Positions 8,157 to 18,313 are shown, numbered from the stretch's first letter. The stretch is DNA of 64,000 nucleotides from Pontibacter liquoris (GCF_022758235.1 NZ_JALEBG010000002.1:434001-498000); one strand, 5' to 3'. A program made the numbers and translations. The notes: generated by a model not told the origin, from the sequence alone.

Positions 8157-8960
8157 TTACTTCGTTTCCGGCACCAGGTTGTGGGCCGCCAGCTTCCACT
8201 GCCCGTCCAGCAGCTTCCATACTTTCAGGTAATAGCCGCTTTCTTCGCCCCGGCTGGTGGGCTGGGTATAACTGCCATAAGTATATCCCATATCACCCGC
8301 AGATGATATATCGTGCCCTAGGTTAGTGTAGATTACATTGGCAGCCGGCGCTATAACAAGGTCTTTATACTTTGCCGGGTACCGGCCATAGCGGTAAATG
8401 AAAGTATCGGAATCGTAAGGCTGTACTTTTTGCTCGTCGCTGGTTAGCAGAGCGGCTTTGGTACCTCTGCTCAGATTGCTTTGGGTAGCTGCTGCCGGCT
8501 GGTATACTTCCTCTTTTATCAGCTCCGTCGAAAACGAATTCCCCATATCTATGGCTACTTTCCACTGCCCGTCCGGCTGCTTTTTCCAGACCGATAAATA
8601 GAAGCCGGCACCGGCAGGCTCTTCATCTCCGGGATTGGCTTTAAATGTATAGGGACCAGTGGTATAGCCCCAGTCCAGGGAAGCGGAGATATCGGCGAAG
8701 GCAGGGTACCAGGTAAGTATCGCTTTGCTTTCTGGAGCAGCGGCATGTAATTTCTTCCCATTAGTGGGTGCGGGCGCAAACACAATCCCATCCTCAGCCA
8801 GGTACTCGACAAACGCCTGATGCAACCCTTTTTTTCCGGATGCGGCGGCAAAGTTGCGTTCAGCGTTGGCAAGGCTTTCGAGTGCCTTGTCGCGGGTGGC
8901 ATCCGTAGCCTGAAATGCGCACAGGCAGAGGGCCAGCAAAAGAAAGGTGGCGGTCTTCAT
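8157..8960 (-). CDS. Secreted protein with two NTF2-like (DUF4440-type) repeats
   Basis: The protein has 267 residues with a cleavable-looking signal peptide at 1-20 (hydrophobic LLLALCLCAF). The rest looks like two related NTF2-like halves. Each carries a DWGYTTGPYTF or DMGYTYGSYTQ motif followed by a tryptophan-rich strand (YLSVWKKQPDGQWK and YLKVWKLLDGQWK), as in the DUF4440/SnoaL-like fold. Such proteins are often periplasmic with unknown ligands. It has its own upstream region and no obvious operon partner. The duplication is visible in the sequence; no function is claimed. Confidence 0.75.
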   Translation of the reverse strand: MKTATFLLLALCLCAFQATDATRDKALESLANAERNFAAASGKKGLHQAFVEYLAEDGIVFAPAPTNGKKLHAAAPESKAILTWYPAFADISASLDWGYTTGPYTFKANPGDEEPAGAGFYLSVWKKQPDGQWKVAIDMGNSFSTELIKEEVYQPAAATQSNLSRGTKAALLTSDEQKVQPYDSDTFIYRYGRYPAKYKDLVIAPAANVIYTNLGHDISSAGDMGYTYGSYTQPTSRGEESGYYLKVWKLLDGQWKLAAHNLVPETK

Positions 8961-9158
8961 AGCTTTATATTTTAAAGGATGACTTTAGCTGAGCAGGAGT
9001 ATAAATATAGTATTTTAAACCATACTTCCTTCATAATCAATATGATCTGCTCCTTCACGCCGCAAGTATAGCGCAACTGGCAGCTAAACCAGCGGTATCT
9101 TGATAAGATATTACGTCAGGTATAATTCTCGTTTTATAGCTCTGCGACCTGTCTGGGC

Positions 9159-9202
9159 AAAAACAGAAAGGCCCGACAAGCATTGCCGGGCCTTTCTGTT
9201 TT
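9159..9202 (-). terminator. Intrinsic terminator of the DPP IV gene
   Basis: A perfect 16-bp stem (AAAACAGAAAGGCCCG with its complement) and an 11-base loop lie 17 bp beyond the stop of the peptidase gene. The stem is symmetric in A and T ends, so it could work in both directions. Confidence 0.85.
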
Positions 9203-9218
9203 CATTTATACTTGTTTT

Positions 9219-11456
9219 TTACTGGTTCAAGGCTGCTTTTTCCGGGTGGATGAGGTGCTCTTCCAGGAAGTTGGTCATCATGGTGAAGCGGTGCAGCTGC
9301 GTGTTACCACCCGAGATGCCGTGGTTGCGGTTGGGGTAATAAAAGCTGTCGAACTGCTTGTTGGCGGCTACCAAGGCATCTACCATCTCTACCGCGTTCT
9401 GGAAATGCACGTTGTCATCGCCAGTGCCGTGGATGAGCAGCAGGTCGCCTTTCAGTTTATCGGCAAACATCAGGGGCGAGTTCTCGTCGTAGCCGGCGGC
9501 ATTCTGCTGCGGCGTTTTCAGGTAGCGCTCGGTATAAATGCTGTCGTAGAAACGCCAGTTGGTAACCGGGGCTACCGAAATGCCGGCACGGAACACGCCG
9601 TCGCCTTTGGTCAGGCCCAGCAGCGTCATGTAGCCGCCAAAGCTGTGCCCCCAGATACCGATGCGCTGTGCATCCACATAAGGCTGTTTGCCCAGCCACT
9701 TGGCGCCTTCCACCTGGTCGGCCACTTCATACTTGCCCAAGTCGGCGTAGGTTACTTTCTTGAAATCTGCGCCCCGGGCGCCGGTGCCGCGGTTGTCTAT
9801 ACTTACCACAATAAGGCCTTTATCGGCCAGCACCTGGTACCACAAAAAGTCATTTCCGCCCCAGCTATCGGTCACGGTCTGCGAGCCCGGACCGCCGTAC
9901 ACAAACATCAGCACCGGGTACTTTTTGTTCGGGTCAAAGTCTGTTGGTTTGATCATCCAGCCGTTCAGCTTGGTGCCGTCGGTGGTGTTCATGGTAAAGA
10001 AATCCTTCTTTGCGATGTCGTACTGGGCCAGTTTCTGGCGTAGCTTTTCGTTGTCTTCCAGCACCTTGATCAGCTTACCGTCTTTTGCCGTGTGCAGGCT
10101 TACCACAGTTGGCGTAGCGGCCGACGTGTAGTAATCGAGGTAGTACTTATAGTCGGAGCTCATGTTGATGTTGTGCGTGCCGGCTTTCTGGGTCAGGTGC
10201 TTCTTGTTTTTGCCCTTGCTGCTGATGCTGTACAGGTGGCGCTGCAGCGGCGATACTTCCGTAGACATATAGTACAGGCGGTCGTTCTTCTCGTCGTAGC
10301 CGATAAAGTTGCTCACTTCCCAGTTGCCTTTTGTGATCTGGCGCACCAGCTTGCCATCCATTTTATAGAGGTACAGGTGGTTGTAGCCGTCTTTCTCCGA
10401 GGAGTGAATAAAGTTTTTGCCTCCTTCCAGGTACGTCAGATCATCGGTCACGTCGATGTAGGCTTTGTCTGTTTCGCGCAGCACCAGGTCGGTTTTGCCG
10501 GTGGTAGCGTTGGCGTGCAGGATCTCGAGCGTGTTTTGCAGGCGATTCATTTTCTGGATCGACAGCAGGTTAGGATTCTGCGTCCATTTAATGCGTGGAA
10601 TGTAGATGTCGATTTCGGAACCGGTATCCATCTTCACAGTTTTGCCTTTGCTTAGGTCATACACCGAAATGCTGATCACAGAATTCGGCTCGCCGGCTTT
10701 GGGGTATTTATACTTGTAGTCCTGCGGATACAGTTCGCCCCACAGCTGCATGTTATACTCCGGCACCTTGGTTTCATCAAAGGTATAAAAGGCAATCTTG
10801 GAGCCATCAGGGGCCCAATGGAACGCCTGTGCAAAGCTGAATTCCTCTTCGTATACCCAATCCGAATACCCGTTGATGATGGAATTAAGCTTGCCATCGG
10901 TGGTGATCTGCGTTTCTTTCATGTTGCTCAGGTCTACAAAGAACATGTTGTTGTCGCGAGCAAAGGCAACGCGCTTGGCATCAGGCGAGAAGGTGGCATA
11001 CAGCTGCTTGCCGCCGTTGCTCAGCTTGGTCAGCTTCTTGGTGGCCAGGTCGTATACATAGTAATCTGCCTTGGACGAACGGCGGTAGATCCGCTCGGTT
11101 CCGGTGGCGAACAGTACCTTTTTCTCGTCCGAGCTAAAGGTATAATCGTCGTACTGGATGGGCTGGCTGCCGCCTTCCGGCACCAGGCTTTCGCCCTCAA
11201 TGATGGTGCTCACGGGCTTGCCGGTGGTCACATCATACTTCACAATATCGTTGACGCGGTTTTGCTCGTCAGCTACCTGCGAGCTGTAATACTGGCCGTT
11301 TTTCATCCAGTTTACGCCATACACCGACGCTGCCCGGAAAGCACCTTTCTTGTAAATGTCTTCCAGGGTAATATCCTTTTTCTGCTGTGCCTGCGCCACA
11401 AACGCGAAGCACAAGAGTACAGCAGCCAAAAGGTTTTTGATGGGGTTACTATGCAT
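9219..11456 (-). CDS. Dipeptidyl peptidase IV (S9 family serine protease)
   Basis: The 745-residue protein begins with a signal peptide (1-23, ending AQA) and has two domains. An N-terminal beta-propeller (about 40-500) includes the substrate-anchoring glutamates in DWVYEEEFSFAQAF. A C-terminal alpha/beta hydrolase carries the catalytic serine in GHSFGGYM, the aspartate in GTGDDNVHF and the histidine in NRNHGISGG. The enzyme removes N-terminal X-Pro or X-Ala dipeptides from peptides, probably in the periplasm, supporting protein scavenging. Length and motif order match the family. The start is ATG 11456; a terminator follows the stop directly. No operon partner is visible. Confidence 0.95.
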   Translation of the reverse strand: MHSNPIKNLLAAVLLCFAFVAQAQQKKDITLEDIYKKGAFRAASVYGVNWMKNGQYYSSQVADEQNRVNDIVKYDVTTGKPVSTIIEGESLVPEGGSQPIQYDDYTFSSDEKKVLFATGTERIYRRSSKADYYVYDLATKKLTKLSNGGKQLYATFSPDAKRVAFARDNNMFFVDLSNMKETQITTDGKLNSIINGYSDWVYEEEFSFAQAFHWAPDGSKIAFYTFDETKVPEYNMQLWGELYPQDYKYKYPKAGEPNSVISISVYDLSKGKTVKMDTGSEIDIYIPRIKWTQNPNLLSIQKMNRLQNTLEILHANATTGKTDLVLRETDKAYIDVTDDLTYLEGGKNFIHSSEKDGYNHLYLYKMDGKLVRQITKGNWEVSNFIGYDEKNDRLYYMSTEVSPLQRHLYSISSKGKNKKHLTQKAGTHNINMSSDYKYYLDYYTSAATPTVVSLHTAKDGKLIKVLEDNEKLRQKLAQYDIAKKDFFTMNTTDGTKLNGWMIKPTDFDPNKKYPVLMFVYGGPGSQTVTDSWGGNDFLWYQVLADKGLIVVSIDNRGTGARGADFKKVTYADLGKYEVADQVEGAKWLGKQPYVDAQRIGIWGHSFGGYMTLLGLTKGDGVFRAGISVAPVTNWRFYDSIYTERYLKTPQQNAAGYDENSPLMFADKLKGDLLLIHGTGDDNVHFQNAVEMVDALVAANKQFDSFYYPNRNHGISGGNTQLHRFTMMTNFLEEHLIHPEKAALNQ

Positions 11457-11570
11457 GTGATAAGTTGATTTAGTTTAGCTCCCCTAATTTAGAGGATTAT
11501 TACGGCTTTGCCATAGCCTGCCGCCAAAAACCCCCTTGGAGTGGGTCAAGGCCAGGCGGTACTTTAGCAG

Positions 11571-11623
11571 CAGTATAAACAGCAACGGCAGCCCTGTGAG
11601 AGCTGCCGTTGCTGTTTATACTT
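11571..11623 (-). terminator. Terminator built from inverted AGTATAAAC arms
   Basis: A perfect stem of about 21 bp (AGTATAAACAGCAACGGCAGC) with a short loop lies just beyond the stop of the porin gene. The outer part of both arms is the AAGTATA-type heptamer in inverted orientation. Confidence 0.85.
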
Positions 11624-11640
11624 GTTGTACGTTGATGGTT

Positions 11641-13155
11641 TTAGAAATTATATCCTAGCGTAAACAGCAGGGTATTCTGCTTCTGGTCGATGTCTACCAC
11701 GGGCTCGCCGCCGTTGCTGAATACATAAGGCGAGTAGCGGGTATTGCCTTTGCTGCTCACAAAAGCCGCATCCAGGTAGTATTTCTGCAGCCGGACGCCG
11801 GCGCCTAAACTATAGCTGTTCACTTTGCCATCGAAGGAGGCATTGCGGTACGGGTCGCCGCTTACGCCATATCCGGCCCGGAAGCGAAACACTTCGTAGC
11901 GCCCCTCTGCCCCGATCTTATAGTTGATAGCCGACTTATAAGTACTGGCAATCGTGTTGTTCACATCCGTGAAATAGTTGCCGGCATTGCCATACTCGTC
12001 CTGCTGCTCATGAAAGCGGGTGCTGCCGTAATCTACATATTCTACATCGGCTGTAATAAAGCCATACTTGTTGAGGAACACCGCCACACCGCCGTTTGCC
12101 CGGAAAGGCGTGGTCAGTTGGTACGTAAACTCACCCGGAATTTCGGACGCGCTTTCGGTCGGGCCATCGTCATAGGAAGCATAAAGTGAGCGCTGGTACT
12201 GGTCGTTCAGGGTATACGCCGTTGGGGTCTGCACGCTGGCACCGATCCGTACAGCATCTATTGGCCTGAAGATAGCTCCTACGCGCAGGTTTACGCCGGC
12301 GCCCTGGGTGGTAAACTGGTCGCGCAGCTCGAGCCCGGTAAAGGCGGTTTCAGCGCTGTTCTCTGCTTCGGTATAAATGCTTTCCTGGGTAAAGTTTGTC
12401 GTTATGATGCCCAGCGAAGCGCCCAGGTATAACTTATCACGGTAGCTGGTGCCTACACCAATATCGAACTGGTTTTGCGAACCGCTTCGCTTGATCTGCT
12501 CGGCCTGGTTCATGCTGCCGATGCGGGTTAAAGGAGTCACAAACTCCTGCCCGTTATCATCCGTCTGCACATCGATCAGGTACGTGCCAAAGGCCAGGCC
12601 TTCCAGGGAGGTAAAGCCATTATTGAACTCACTGTTCAGCTCGGCCAGCGTACGGCCGTTGGCATTTGCCTGGTCGGCAAAGTATTCTACAATCGTAGGC
12701 GTTGTTTCGCCGGTAGTATTGCTGTAGTTGAGCTGCTGGTTAAAGTTGTTGAGCCTGGTCAAACTGATGCCCAGGCTGGCCCCACGCCAGTCGCTGTCTT
12801 CTTCATCGCTTTTATGGTTGCTGAGCACAAGGCCCGCCTGCGGTATAGATAGCGTGTTGCGGTCCTGGGTGCTGTTAAAGCCATTGATGCTGGTTTGCGT
12901 GTTGTTGAACTGCAGCCCCGGGCTGATGCCAAATTCGGAGCGGCGGAACATGCCCAGGCCGGCTGGGTTCACCGACATGGTAGAGATATCGGCCCCGAGC
13001 GCTGTTTGCGCCCCGCCAATACCCTGGATGCGGGCAGAGCCCGAGACACCGTAGCGGGAGTAGCGCAGAGCGTCTACCTCGTTTTGGGCAAAAGCTGTTC
13101 CGCTCCAGCCCAGCACAAGGGCCAGGCTGGCCAAAAACGTCTTATGTAACTTCAT
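11641..13155 (-). CDS. FadL/OmpP1-family outer membrane protein
   Basis: This 504-residue protein has a signal peptide (1-23, ending AFAQ) and the start of the OmpP1/FadL/TodX family. The N-terminal stretch has GSARIQGIGGAQTALGADIS and SVNPAGLGMFRRSEFG, equivalent to the NPA-containing hatch region. The rest alternates short beta strands and ends in LFTLGYNF, with the terminal aromatic typical of outer-membrane barrels. Family members carry hydrophobic compounds across the outer membrane; the substrate here is unknown. It lies 18 bp after the lipoprotein gene at 13174, so the two are probably cotranscribed. A strong terminator follows. Confidence 0.88.
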   Translation of the reverse strand: MKLHKTFLASLALVLGWSGTAFAQNEVDALRYSRYGVSGSARIQGIGGAQTALGADISTMSVNPAGLGMFRRSEFGISPGLQFNNTQTSINGFNSTQDRNTLSIPQAGLVLSNHKSDEEDSDWRGASLGISLTRLNNFNQQLNYSNTTGETTPTIVEYFADQANANGRTLAELNSEFNNGFTSLEGLAFGTYLIDVQTDDNGQEFVTPLTRIGSMNQAEQIKRSGSQNQFDIGVGTSYRDKLYLGASLGIITTNFTQESIYTEAENSAETAFTGLELRDQFTTQGAGVNLRVGAIFRPIDAVRIGASVQTPTAYTLNDQYQRSLYASYDDGPTESASEIPGEFTYQLTTPFRANGGVAVFLNKYGFITADVEYVDYGSTRFHEQQDEYGNAGNYFTDVNNTIASTYKSAINYKIGAEGRYEVFRFRAGYGVSGDPYRNASFDGKVNSYSLGAGVRLQKYYLDAAFVSSKGNTRYSPYVFSNGGEPVVDIDQKQNTLLFTLGYNF

Positions 13156-13173
13156 GCTTTTTTTGTAGTTGAA

Positions 13174-14496
13174 TTAATGACCTCTTGGTGGGCGACCACC
13201 ACCGCCGCTGCTGCCACCACTGCTACTGCCTGATGATGGAGCAGAAGAGGAATTGCTGCGGCTTGGCTGCTCATACGAACGGCTTGGGCTGCTGCTTGGG
13301 CTTGGGCTCTCATAGGTGCGGGCCGGGCGGCTTTCGTACGTGCGTGTTTCGCGTTGCACCGGCTGCGGGCTGCTCTGGCGTGCAGGCGCATTATCGTTGC
13401 TGCGGGGCACGCTCATTTGCTGCTGACGCGGACGCTCTATTTGCTGCTGTTGCTGCTGACGGGGCCGTTCCATTTGTTGCTGCTGCTGCTGGCGAGGCTG
13501 CGCTTCTGGCTGGCGCTGCTGTTGCTGTCGCTGCTGGCGTCTCTCGTTGGTTGTAGGTCTGCCCTGCTCGCCACGTGCATCATAATAGGTGTTACGGCTT
13601 GGGCGCGATGGCAATGCGTCTTTGGATTGTGTTTCTGTTGGACGGGTTGCATCGGTTGCCTGGCTGTTGCGGCTCTGGCGGTTTGTACTACGGCCTCCTA
13701 CAACACGCTGCTCCTGTTGCTGGCTCATGCCACCACGTTCGGGGCGTCCGCCGTTTGTACGCTGCTGCCCTTCTGTTACTACAGCACCGCGGCTCTGACG
13801 CGGGCCATACTGCAGCTTACGGGCTCTCGCGCCAATGATCGGGCTGTCGTAATAGTAGCTGTTGTAAGGGTTGCGGGCATAGTAGCCATTATAAAAGCCG
13901 TTGTAATACCCGTTATAGAAGTTGTTGTAAGGATACCAGGAGCTATACGGATAGCGGTGCCCCCAGCCATTGCCCCAGCCCATGCTGTACCCGATGCTGA
14001 TGCTGAGCCCATTGCCATAGAAAGGGCCTCCCCAGAACGGATCACTGTAAAAAGGATCGTAGGCGTAAGCCGAAGCATAATACGGATCATAGGCATATGG
14101 GCTATACCGGTTGTAGCGCGGCACATAGGCGCTGCCCCAGTAAGGATCTATATACGAGTAGTTGGGGCGGTACCAGTTGTCGCGCGTATCGTAGCTGCGG
14201 CCATCGTAGTATTCGTCATCCGAATAGGTATTCAACCCCGAGGCATTCCCCGAATATTCCGGGTTCAGCACTTCGCCCTCGCTCAGGGCATCGTTGTTGT
14301 TATTGGTATCATTGCCGTTGTAGGCCTCTGTGTCCTGCGCGGTGGCCGTTGCCTCGGGCTGTATATACTCGGTTCTGTCTGAGGAACTGTAGTACATATC
14401 ATCATACTCCGTTGACTGCATCGCCGTCGGACTGCTGCAGCCCACCGCCAGCAGTGCAAGCACGGGGGCGATCGTTAATATGGTATATTTTTTCAT
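13174..14496 (-). CDS. Low-complexity lipoprotein, function unknown
   Basis: The 440-residue protein has a lipoprotein signal (LALLAVGC, acylated Cys20). Three zones follow: an acidic Asn/Asp/Thr region (20-100), a Tyr/Pro/Asn/Gly-rich region (100-225) with repeats such as YNGYYNGFYNGYY, and a disordered basic Gln/Arg/Pro/Ser-rich region (230-430) with QRQQQQRQ and PRQQQQQQ tracts and a Gly-rich end. I recognise no domain. The Tyr-rich part resembles surface or structural proteins; the Gln/Arg tail could bind polyanions, but that is a guess. It is the first gene of a likely two-gene unit with the FadL-like porin. It diverges from proS across 194 bp. Confidence 0.75.
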   Translation of the reverse strand: MKKYTILTIAPVLALLAVGCSSPTAMQSTEYDDMYYSSSDRTEYIQPEATATAQDTEAYNGNDTNNNNDALSEGEVLNPEYSGNASGLNTYSDDEYYDGRSYDTRDNWYRPNYSYIDPYWGSAYVPRYNRYSPYAYDPYYASAYAYDPFYSDPFWGGPFYGNGLSISIGYSMGWGNGWGHRYPYSSWYPYNNFYNGYYNGFYNGYYARNPYNSYYYDSPIIGARARKLQYGPRQSRGAVVTEGQQRTNGGRPERGGMSQQQEQRVVGGRSTNRQSRNSQATDATRPTETQSKDALPSRPSRNTYYDARGEQGRPTTNERRQQRQQQQRQPEAQPRQQQQQQMERPRQQQQQQIERPRQQQMSVPRSNDNAPARQSSPQPVQRETRTYESRPARTYESPSPSSSPSRSYEQPSRSNSSSAPSSGSSSGGSSGGGGRPPRGH

Positions 14497-14690
14497 GACC
14501 TTGGGGTAGTATGGCTTCTATAAAACTACTTCAATAAAGATAAACACACAATAGCGCAATTCCTTATCGTTTGTATAATATATTAACGTAATTTTGAGCA
14601 GAATTGATGTGCTTACCTATTCTGATAAATAGCAAATTCTATTCCAAAAAAATCAATAATTAACCATATATATAAATTATTGTACAAAAG

Positions 14691-16169
14691 ATGAGCAAAG
14701 GGTTACCAAAAAGAAGCGAAGATTACTCGTTGTGGTATAATGAACTGGTAAAAAAAGCAGGCCTGGCCGAGAATTCTGCCGTGCGTGGCTGTATGGTGAT
14801 CAAGCCCTACGGGTATGCCATCTGGGAGAAAATGCAGCGCCAGCTGGACGATATGTTTAAGGCTACCGGCCACTCCAACGCCTACTTTCCGCTGTTTGTA
14901 CCCAAAGGTCTTTTCGAAGCCGAAGAACAGAATGCCGAAGGCTTTGCCAAGGAATGTGCTGTGGTAACCCACTACCGCCTGCAAACCGACCCTGACCAAC
15001 CCGGCAAACTGCGCGTGGACCCGGCCGCCAAACTGGAAGAAGAGCTTATTGTGCGCCCTACCTCCGAAGCCATTATCTGGAGCACTTATAAAAACTGGAT
15101 CCAGAGCTACCGCGACCTGCCCCTGCTCATAAACCAGTGGGCCAACGTGGTGCGCTGGGAAATGCGCACGCGCCTGTTTCTGCGCACGGCCGAATTTTTG
15201 TGGCAGGAAGGCCACACAGCCCACGCCTCTGCCGACGAAGCCATTGCCGAAACAAAGCAGATGATGGAAGTATACGCCACCTTTGCCGAAGAGTTTATTG
15301 CGCTGCCGGTGATCAGGGGCGTAAAAACGCCGAGCGAGCGTTTTGCCGGTGCCCTGGACACCTACTGCATCGAAGGCTTGATGCAGGACGGGAAGGCCTT
15401 GCAGGCTGGCACCTCGCACTTCCTGGGCCAGAACTTTGCCAAAGCTTTTGACGTGAAGTTTGCGACCAAAGAGGGTGGCCTGGAGTATGTATGGGGCACC
15501 TCGTGGGGCGTAAGCACCCGTTTGATGGGCGCGCTGGTAATGGCCCACTCCGACGACGAAGGCCTGGTGCTGCCGCCTAAGCTGGCGCCTATTCAGGTGG
15601 TGATCGTGCCCATTTATAAAGGCGAAGAACAGCTGGCGCAGATCTCGGAAAATGTGTTGCAACTCAAAAAGGAGCTCGAAGCAAAAGGCATCAGCGTGAA
15701 GTATGATGACCGCGATACCGAACGCCCCGGCTTTAAGTTTGCCGAGTGGGAGCTGAAAGGCGTGCCGGTGCGCATCGCCATCGGTGGCCGCGACCTGGAG
15801 AACGGCACGGCCGAACTGGCCCGCCGCGATACAAAAGAGAAAAGCACCCAGCAGTTTGCGGAGCTTGCCACCTACATCCCAGCCCTGCTCGACGAGATAC
15901 AGGAGAATATTTATAACAGAGCCCTGGCCTACCGGACAGAACATACCACCAAAGTAGACTCTTACGAGGAGTTTAAGGAGGTGCTGGAAAGCAAAGGTGG
16001 CTTTGTGCTGGCGCATTGGGATGGCACTGCCGAAACCGAAGAGCGAATCAAAGAAGAGACCAAAGCAACTATCCGTTGTATTGCCATCGACACGCCCGAA
16101 GAAGACGGCGTGGACATGCTGACGGGTAAACCCAGCAAGCAGCGCGTATACTTTGCCAAGGCGTATTAA
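14691..16169 (+). CDS. proS: Prolyl-tRNA synthetase, archaeal/eukaryotic type
   Basis: The 492-residue class II synthetase attaches proline to tRNA-Pro in the cytoplasm. Motif 2 is in [20 protein letters not shown] and motif 3 in [20 protein letters not shown]. It has the HTAHA stretch, lacks the editing insertion of the E. coli-type enzyme, and ends in the VYFAKAY-like C-terminal domain of the archaeal type. This form is normal in Bacteroidota. The start at ATG 14691 gives the conserved [14 protein letters not shown] beginning. The upstream 194 bp are AT-rich and hold the divergent promoters. A terminator follows at 16221. Confidence 0.97.
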   Translation: MSKGLPKRSEDYSLWYNELVKKAGLAENSAVRGCMVIKPYGYAIWEKMQRQLDDMFKATGHSNAYFPLFVPKGLFEAEEQNAEGFAKECAVVTHYRLQTDPDQPGKLRVDPAAKLEEELIVRPTSEAIIWSTYKNWIQSYRDLPLLINQWANVVRWEMRTRLFLRTAEFLWQEGHTAHASADEAIAETKQMMEVYATFAEEFIALPVIRGVKTPSERFAGALDTYCIEGLMQDGKALQAGTSHFLGQNFAKAFDVKFATKEGGLEYVWGTSWGVSTRLMGALVMAHSDDEGLVLPPKLAPIQVVIVPIYKGEEQLAQISENVLQLKKELEAKGISVKYDDRDTERPGFKFAEWELKGVPVRIAIGGRDLENGTAELARRDTKEKSTQQFAELATYIPALLDEIQENIYNRALAYRTEHTTKVDSYEEFKEVLESKGGFVLAHWDGTAETEERIKEETKATIRCIAIDTPEEDGVDMLTGKPSKQRVYFAKAY

Positions 16170-16220
16170 TTGTTAATTCTTAATTGCTGATTGCTGAATC
16201 AGCAAGAGTAACTTTTGACA

Positions 16221-16258
16221 AAGCGCCGCTTTCCTGCCTGGGAAGCGGCGCTTTCCTT
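16221..16258 (+). terminator. Terminator of proS
   Basis: The stem AAGCGCCGCTTTCC pairs with GGGAAGCGGCGCTTT across a five-base loop and is followed by CCTTTTAT, 52 bp after the proS stop. Confidence 0.85.
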
Positions 16259-16402
16259 TTATCGCTTCCCAGACCAGTATGGCAACGCTTTGTGTTGGTC
16301 TTTTACACGGCACGCAAACATAATTAAATACATGGCATTGGGAGCTGGTGAATATCTCATCTGCAGATAGCTGCTGCCTTTTCTCATTTTCAAGTACAAA
16401 GT

Positions 16403-16491
16403 TTGTAGGGACAGGCCGCTATGAAGCTTATACTTTGGTTAAAGTAATTATAAGCTCCCCGCCTTAAACAAGGAGGGGCCGGGGGTGGTTG
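16403..16491 (+). repeat. Composite interspersed repeat, partial copy R3
   Basis: The 469 bp between proS and the nfeD gene hold no gene. This part has TTTGTAGGGACAGGCCGC at 16403, related to 63002, then module C as AGCTCCCCGCCTTAAACAAG ending GGGGGTGGTTG, with a CCTTAAACAAGG hairpin core. Two copies of TATACTTT follow near 16510 and 16524. It is the same family as 331-420 and 63233-63292. Confidence 0.65.
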
Positions 16492-16567
16492 TATCCTGTC
16501 AGCGATGCCGTATACTTTGATGCCGTATACTTTACTAAACAGCAAAATGGCAACAGATGCGCAAAGC

Positions 16568-16597
16568 TGTTAATTCGTAATTCGTAATTCGTAATTC
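16568..16597. repeat. 7-bp tandem repeat
   Basis: Four copies of the heptamer TAATTCG, the last one imperfect, lie 40 bp before the ATG of the nfeD gene. It is too short and too regular for a CRISPR array and has no spacers. Confidence 0.7.
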
Positions 16598-16638
16598 TAT
16601 CTATAATTGGCTATATTTACCTAGAAGCGAGGTATACT

Positions 16639-17112
16639 ATGTTGTTAGACTGGATCACGGTTGTTGTATTAGTTGGCATCGGGCTGCTGCTCCTGGTGGT
16701 GGAGCTGGTATTTGTGCCGGGCACTACCATTGTGGGTGTGCTGGGCTTTGTGCTGGCAGCTATCGGCGTCTGGATCGGCTATAGCACCCTGGGCACGAAC
16801 ACCGGGCATGTGGTACTTGCTGTTTCGGTGCTGGCCGGCGGGCTTGCCTTCTATTACAGTTTCCGGTCCGACAGCTGGTCGCGCTTTGCGTTGAAGGAGC
16901 AGAACCGCAGCCGCGTAAACGAGGAGTATGCCCATACTCTGGCCGTAGGCGAAGTAGGCAAAGCAGTTTCGGCGCTACGCCCGCAGGGCACGGCCCTTTT
17001 CGGCGACGAGCATCATGAAGTACAGACACAGGGCGAATACCTCGCTTCGAACACCGCCATCCGCATCATCAAGCTTAATCAAAATAAGATCATCGTAGAA
17101 GCCATCAGCTAA
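16639..17112 (+). CDS. NfeD-family membrane protein
   Basis: The 157-residue protein has three hydrophobic segments (about 5-25, 28-48 and 55-75) and a C-terminal OB-fold-like NfeD domain (about 95-157, [20 protein letters not shown] ... [13 protein letters not shown]). It is the short form with no ClpP-like protease domain. NfeD proteins work with flotillins in membrane microdomains, and the next gene, 10 bp downstream, encodes the flotillin FloA. The pair is therefore very probably an operon. The start is ATG 16639, preceded by GAGG-like sequence and a TATATTTA box near 16611. Confidence 0.9.
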   Translation: MLLDWITVVVLVGIGLLLLVVELVFVPGTTIVGVLGFVLAAIGVWIGYSTLGTNTGHVVLAVSVLAGGLAFYYSFRSDSWSRFALKEQNRSRVNEEYAHTLAVGEVGKAVSALRPQGTALFGDEHHEVQTQGEYLASNTAIRIIKLNQNKIIVEAIS

Positions 17113-17122
17113 ACCCACCTCC

Positions 17123-18109
17123 ATGGAAAATTTTTCAGTGCTCTTTATTATAGCAGGCGTCATTATCCTGCTCATGGTCTTTTTATACTTTGTGCCGCTC
17201 AGCCTCTGGATCACCGCCCGCTTTTCGGGCGTACGAGTAGGACTGGCCGAGCTGGTGTTCATGCGCATCCGCAAGGTGCCACCCAGCCTTATTGTCAACT
17301 CTATGATCAACGCCACCAAAGCCGGCATAGACCTGACTACCACCGAACTGGAAACGCACTACTTGGCCGGCGGCAATGTACCTACTGTGATCAAAGCGCT
17401 TATTTCGGCAGACAAGGCCAACATTCCGCTTTCGTTTAAGCAGGCCACCGCTATTGACCTGGCAGGCCGCGACGTATTTGAGGCGGTAACCACTTCTGTA
17501 AACCCCAAAGTGATCAACACACCCAACGTGGCTGCCGTGGCCCAGGATGGCATTCAGCTGATCGCCAAAGCCCGGGTAACCGTGCGCGCCAACATTATGC
17601 AACTGGTAGGTGGCGCCGGCGAAGAAACCATCCTTGCCCGCGTAGGCGAAGGCATTGTGACCTCCATTGGCTCTTCTATCTCGCACAAAAGTGTGCTGGA
17701 AAACCCTGATATGATCTCGAAGCTGGTATTGCAGAAAGGCCTGGATGCCGGCACCGCCTACGAGATCCTCTCCATCGATATTGCCGATATTGATGTGGGC
17801 GAAAACATTGGCGCCAAGCTGCAGATAGACCAGGCAGGGGCCGACCTGCGGGTGGCCGAAGCCAAAGCCGAAGAGCGCCGTGCCATGGCCGTGGCCGTGG
17901 AGCAGGAGATGAAAGCAAAAGCACAGGAAGCCCGTGCCTCAGTAATTGCCGCCGAAGTAGAAATTCCGCAAGCCATTGCAGCCGCTTTCCGGGGCGGTAA
18001 CCTGGGCATTATGGACTACTACCGCATGCAGAACATCCAGTCCGACACCGACATGCGCAATGCCATTGCCAGCCCCAACCAGGGCGGCCCCAACAAGCCG
18101 AAAGAGTAA
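17123..18109 (+). CDS. floA: Flotillin-like protein FloA
   Basis: The 328-residue protein has one N-terminal hydrophobic hairpin (about 5-30). A SPFH-like domain follows, with the highly conserved FloA stretch [20 protein letters not shown] and [21 protein letters not shown] helical coiled region rich in Ala and Glu runs from about 235 to 290 ([20 protein letters not shown]). FloA organises lipid-raft-like domains on the inner face of the membrane and forms oligomers through the coiled region. Length and order match the bacterial family throughout. It is translated 10 bp after the NfeD gene and followed by a strong terminator. Confidence 0.95.
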   Translation: MENFSVLFIIAGVIILLMVFLYFVPLSLWITARFSGVRVGLAELVFMRIRKVPPSLIVNSMINATKAGIDLTTTELETHYLAGGNVPTVIKALISADKANIPLSFKQATAIDLAGRDVFEAVTTSVNPKVINTPNVAAVAQDGIQLIAKARVTVRANIMQLVGGAGEETILARVGEGIVTSIGSSISHKSVLENPDMISKLVLQKGLDAGTAYEILSIDIADIDVGENIGAKLQIDQAGADLRVAEAKAEERRAMAVAVEQEMKAKAQEARASVIAAEVEIPQAIAAAFRGGNLGIMDYYRMQNIQSDTDMRNAIASPNQGGPNKPKE

Positions 18110-18129
18110 AGCTTATATTTGTAAAACAG

Positions 18130-18168
18130 GAGCGGCCATACCTTAAAACAAGGTATGGCCGCTCTTTT
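18130..18168 (+). terminator. Terminator of the nfeD-floA unit
   Basis: GAGCGGCCATACCTT and its exact complement form a 15-bp stem around a short A-rich loop, followed by TTTTA, 20 bp after the floA stop. Confidence 0.9.
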
Positions 18169-18313
18169 ATGCTACGCGGCTACAACATTTTCCGGCTTAA
18201 CGGCTGCGTTTAAATGCGATAAACTTAATATATTGTGTTTTTATCCATCTTATGCACTGGCAAAGAACCCTTGCGGTTCGCTGCTGGCTGCATCTCACTC
18301 TTACCGAAAATCA

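Noticed and set aside
13354..14382. A 342-codon open frame opposite the low-complexity lipoprotein
   Set aside because: It arises from the repetitive Gln/Arg and Tyr codons; its Leu/Ala/Ile-rich translation mirrors the repeats and is not a membrane protein family I recognise.
14703..16016. A 437-codon open frame opposite proS
   Set aside because: It is the antisense shadow of a confident gene; composition follows the proS codons and no family is recognised.
16568..16597. Possible CRISPR array
   Set aside because: Four contiguous 7-bp units without spacers; no cas gene in the window.
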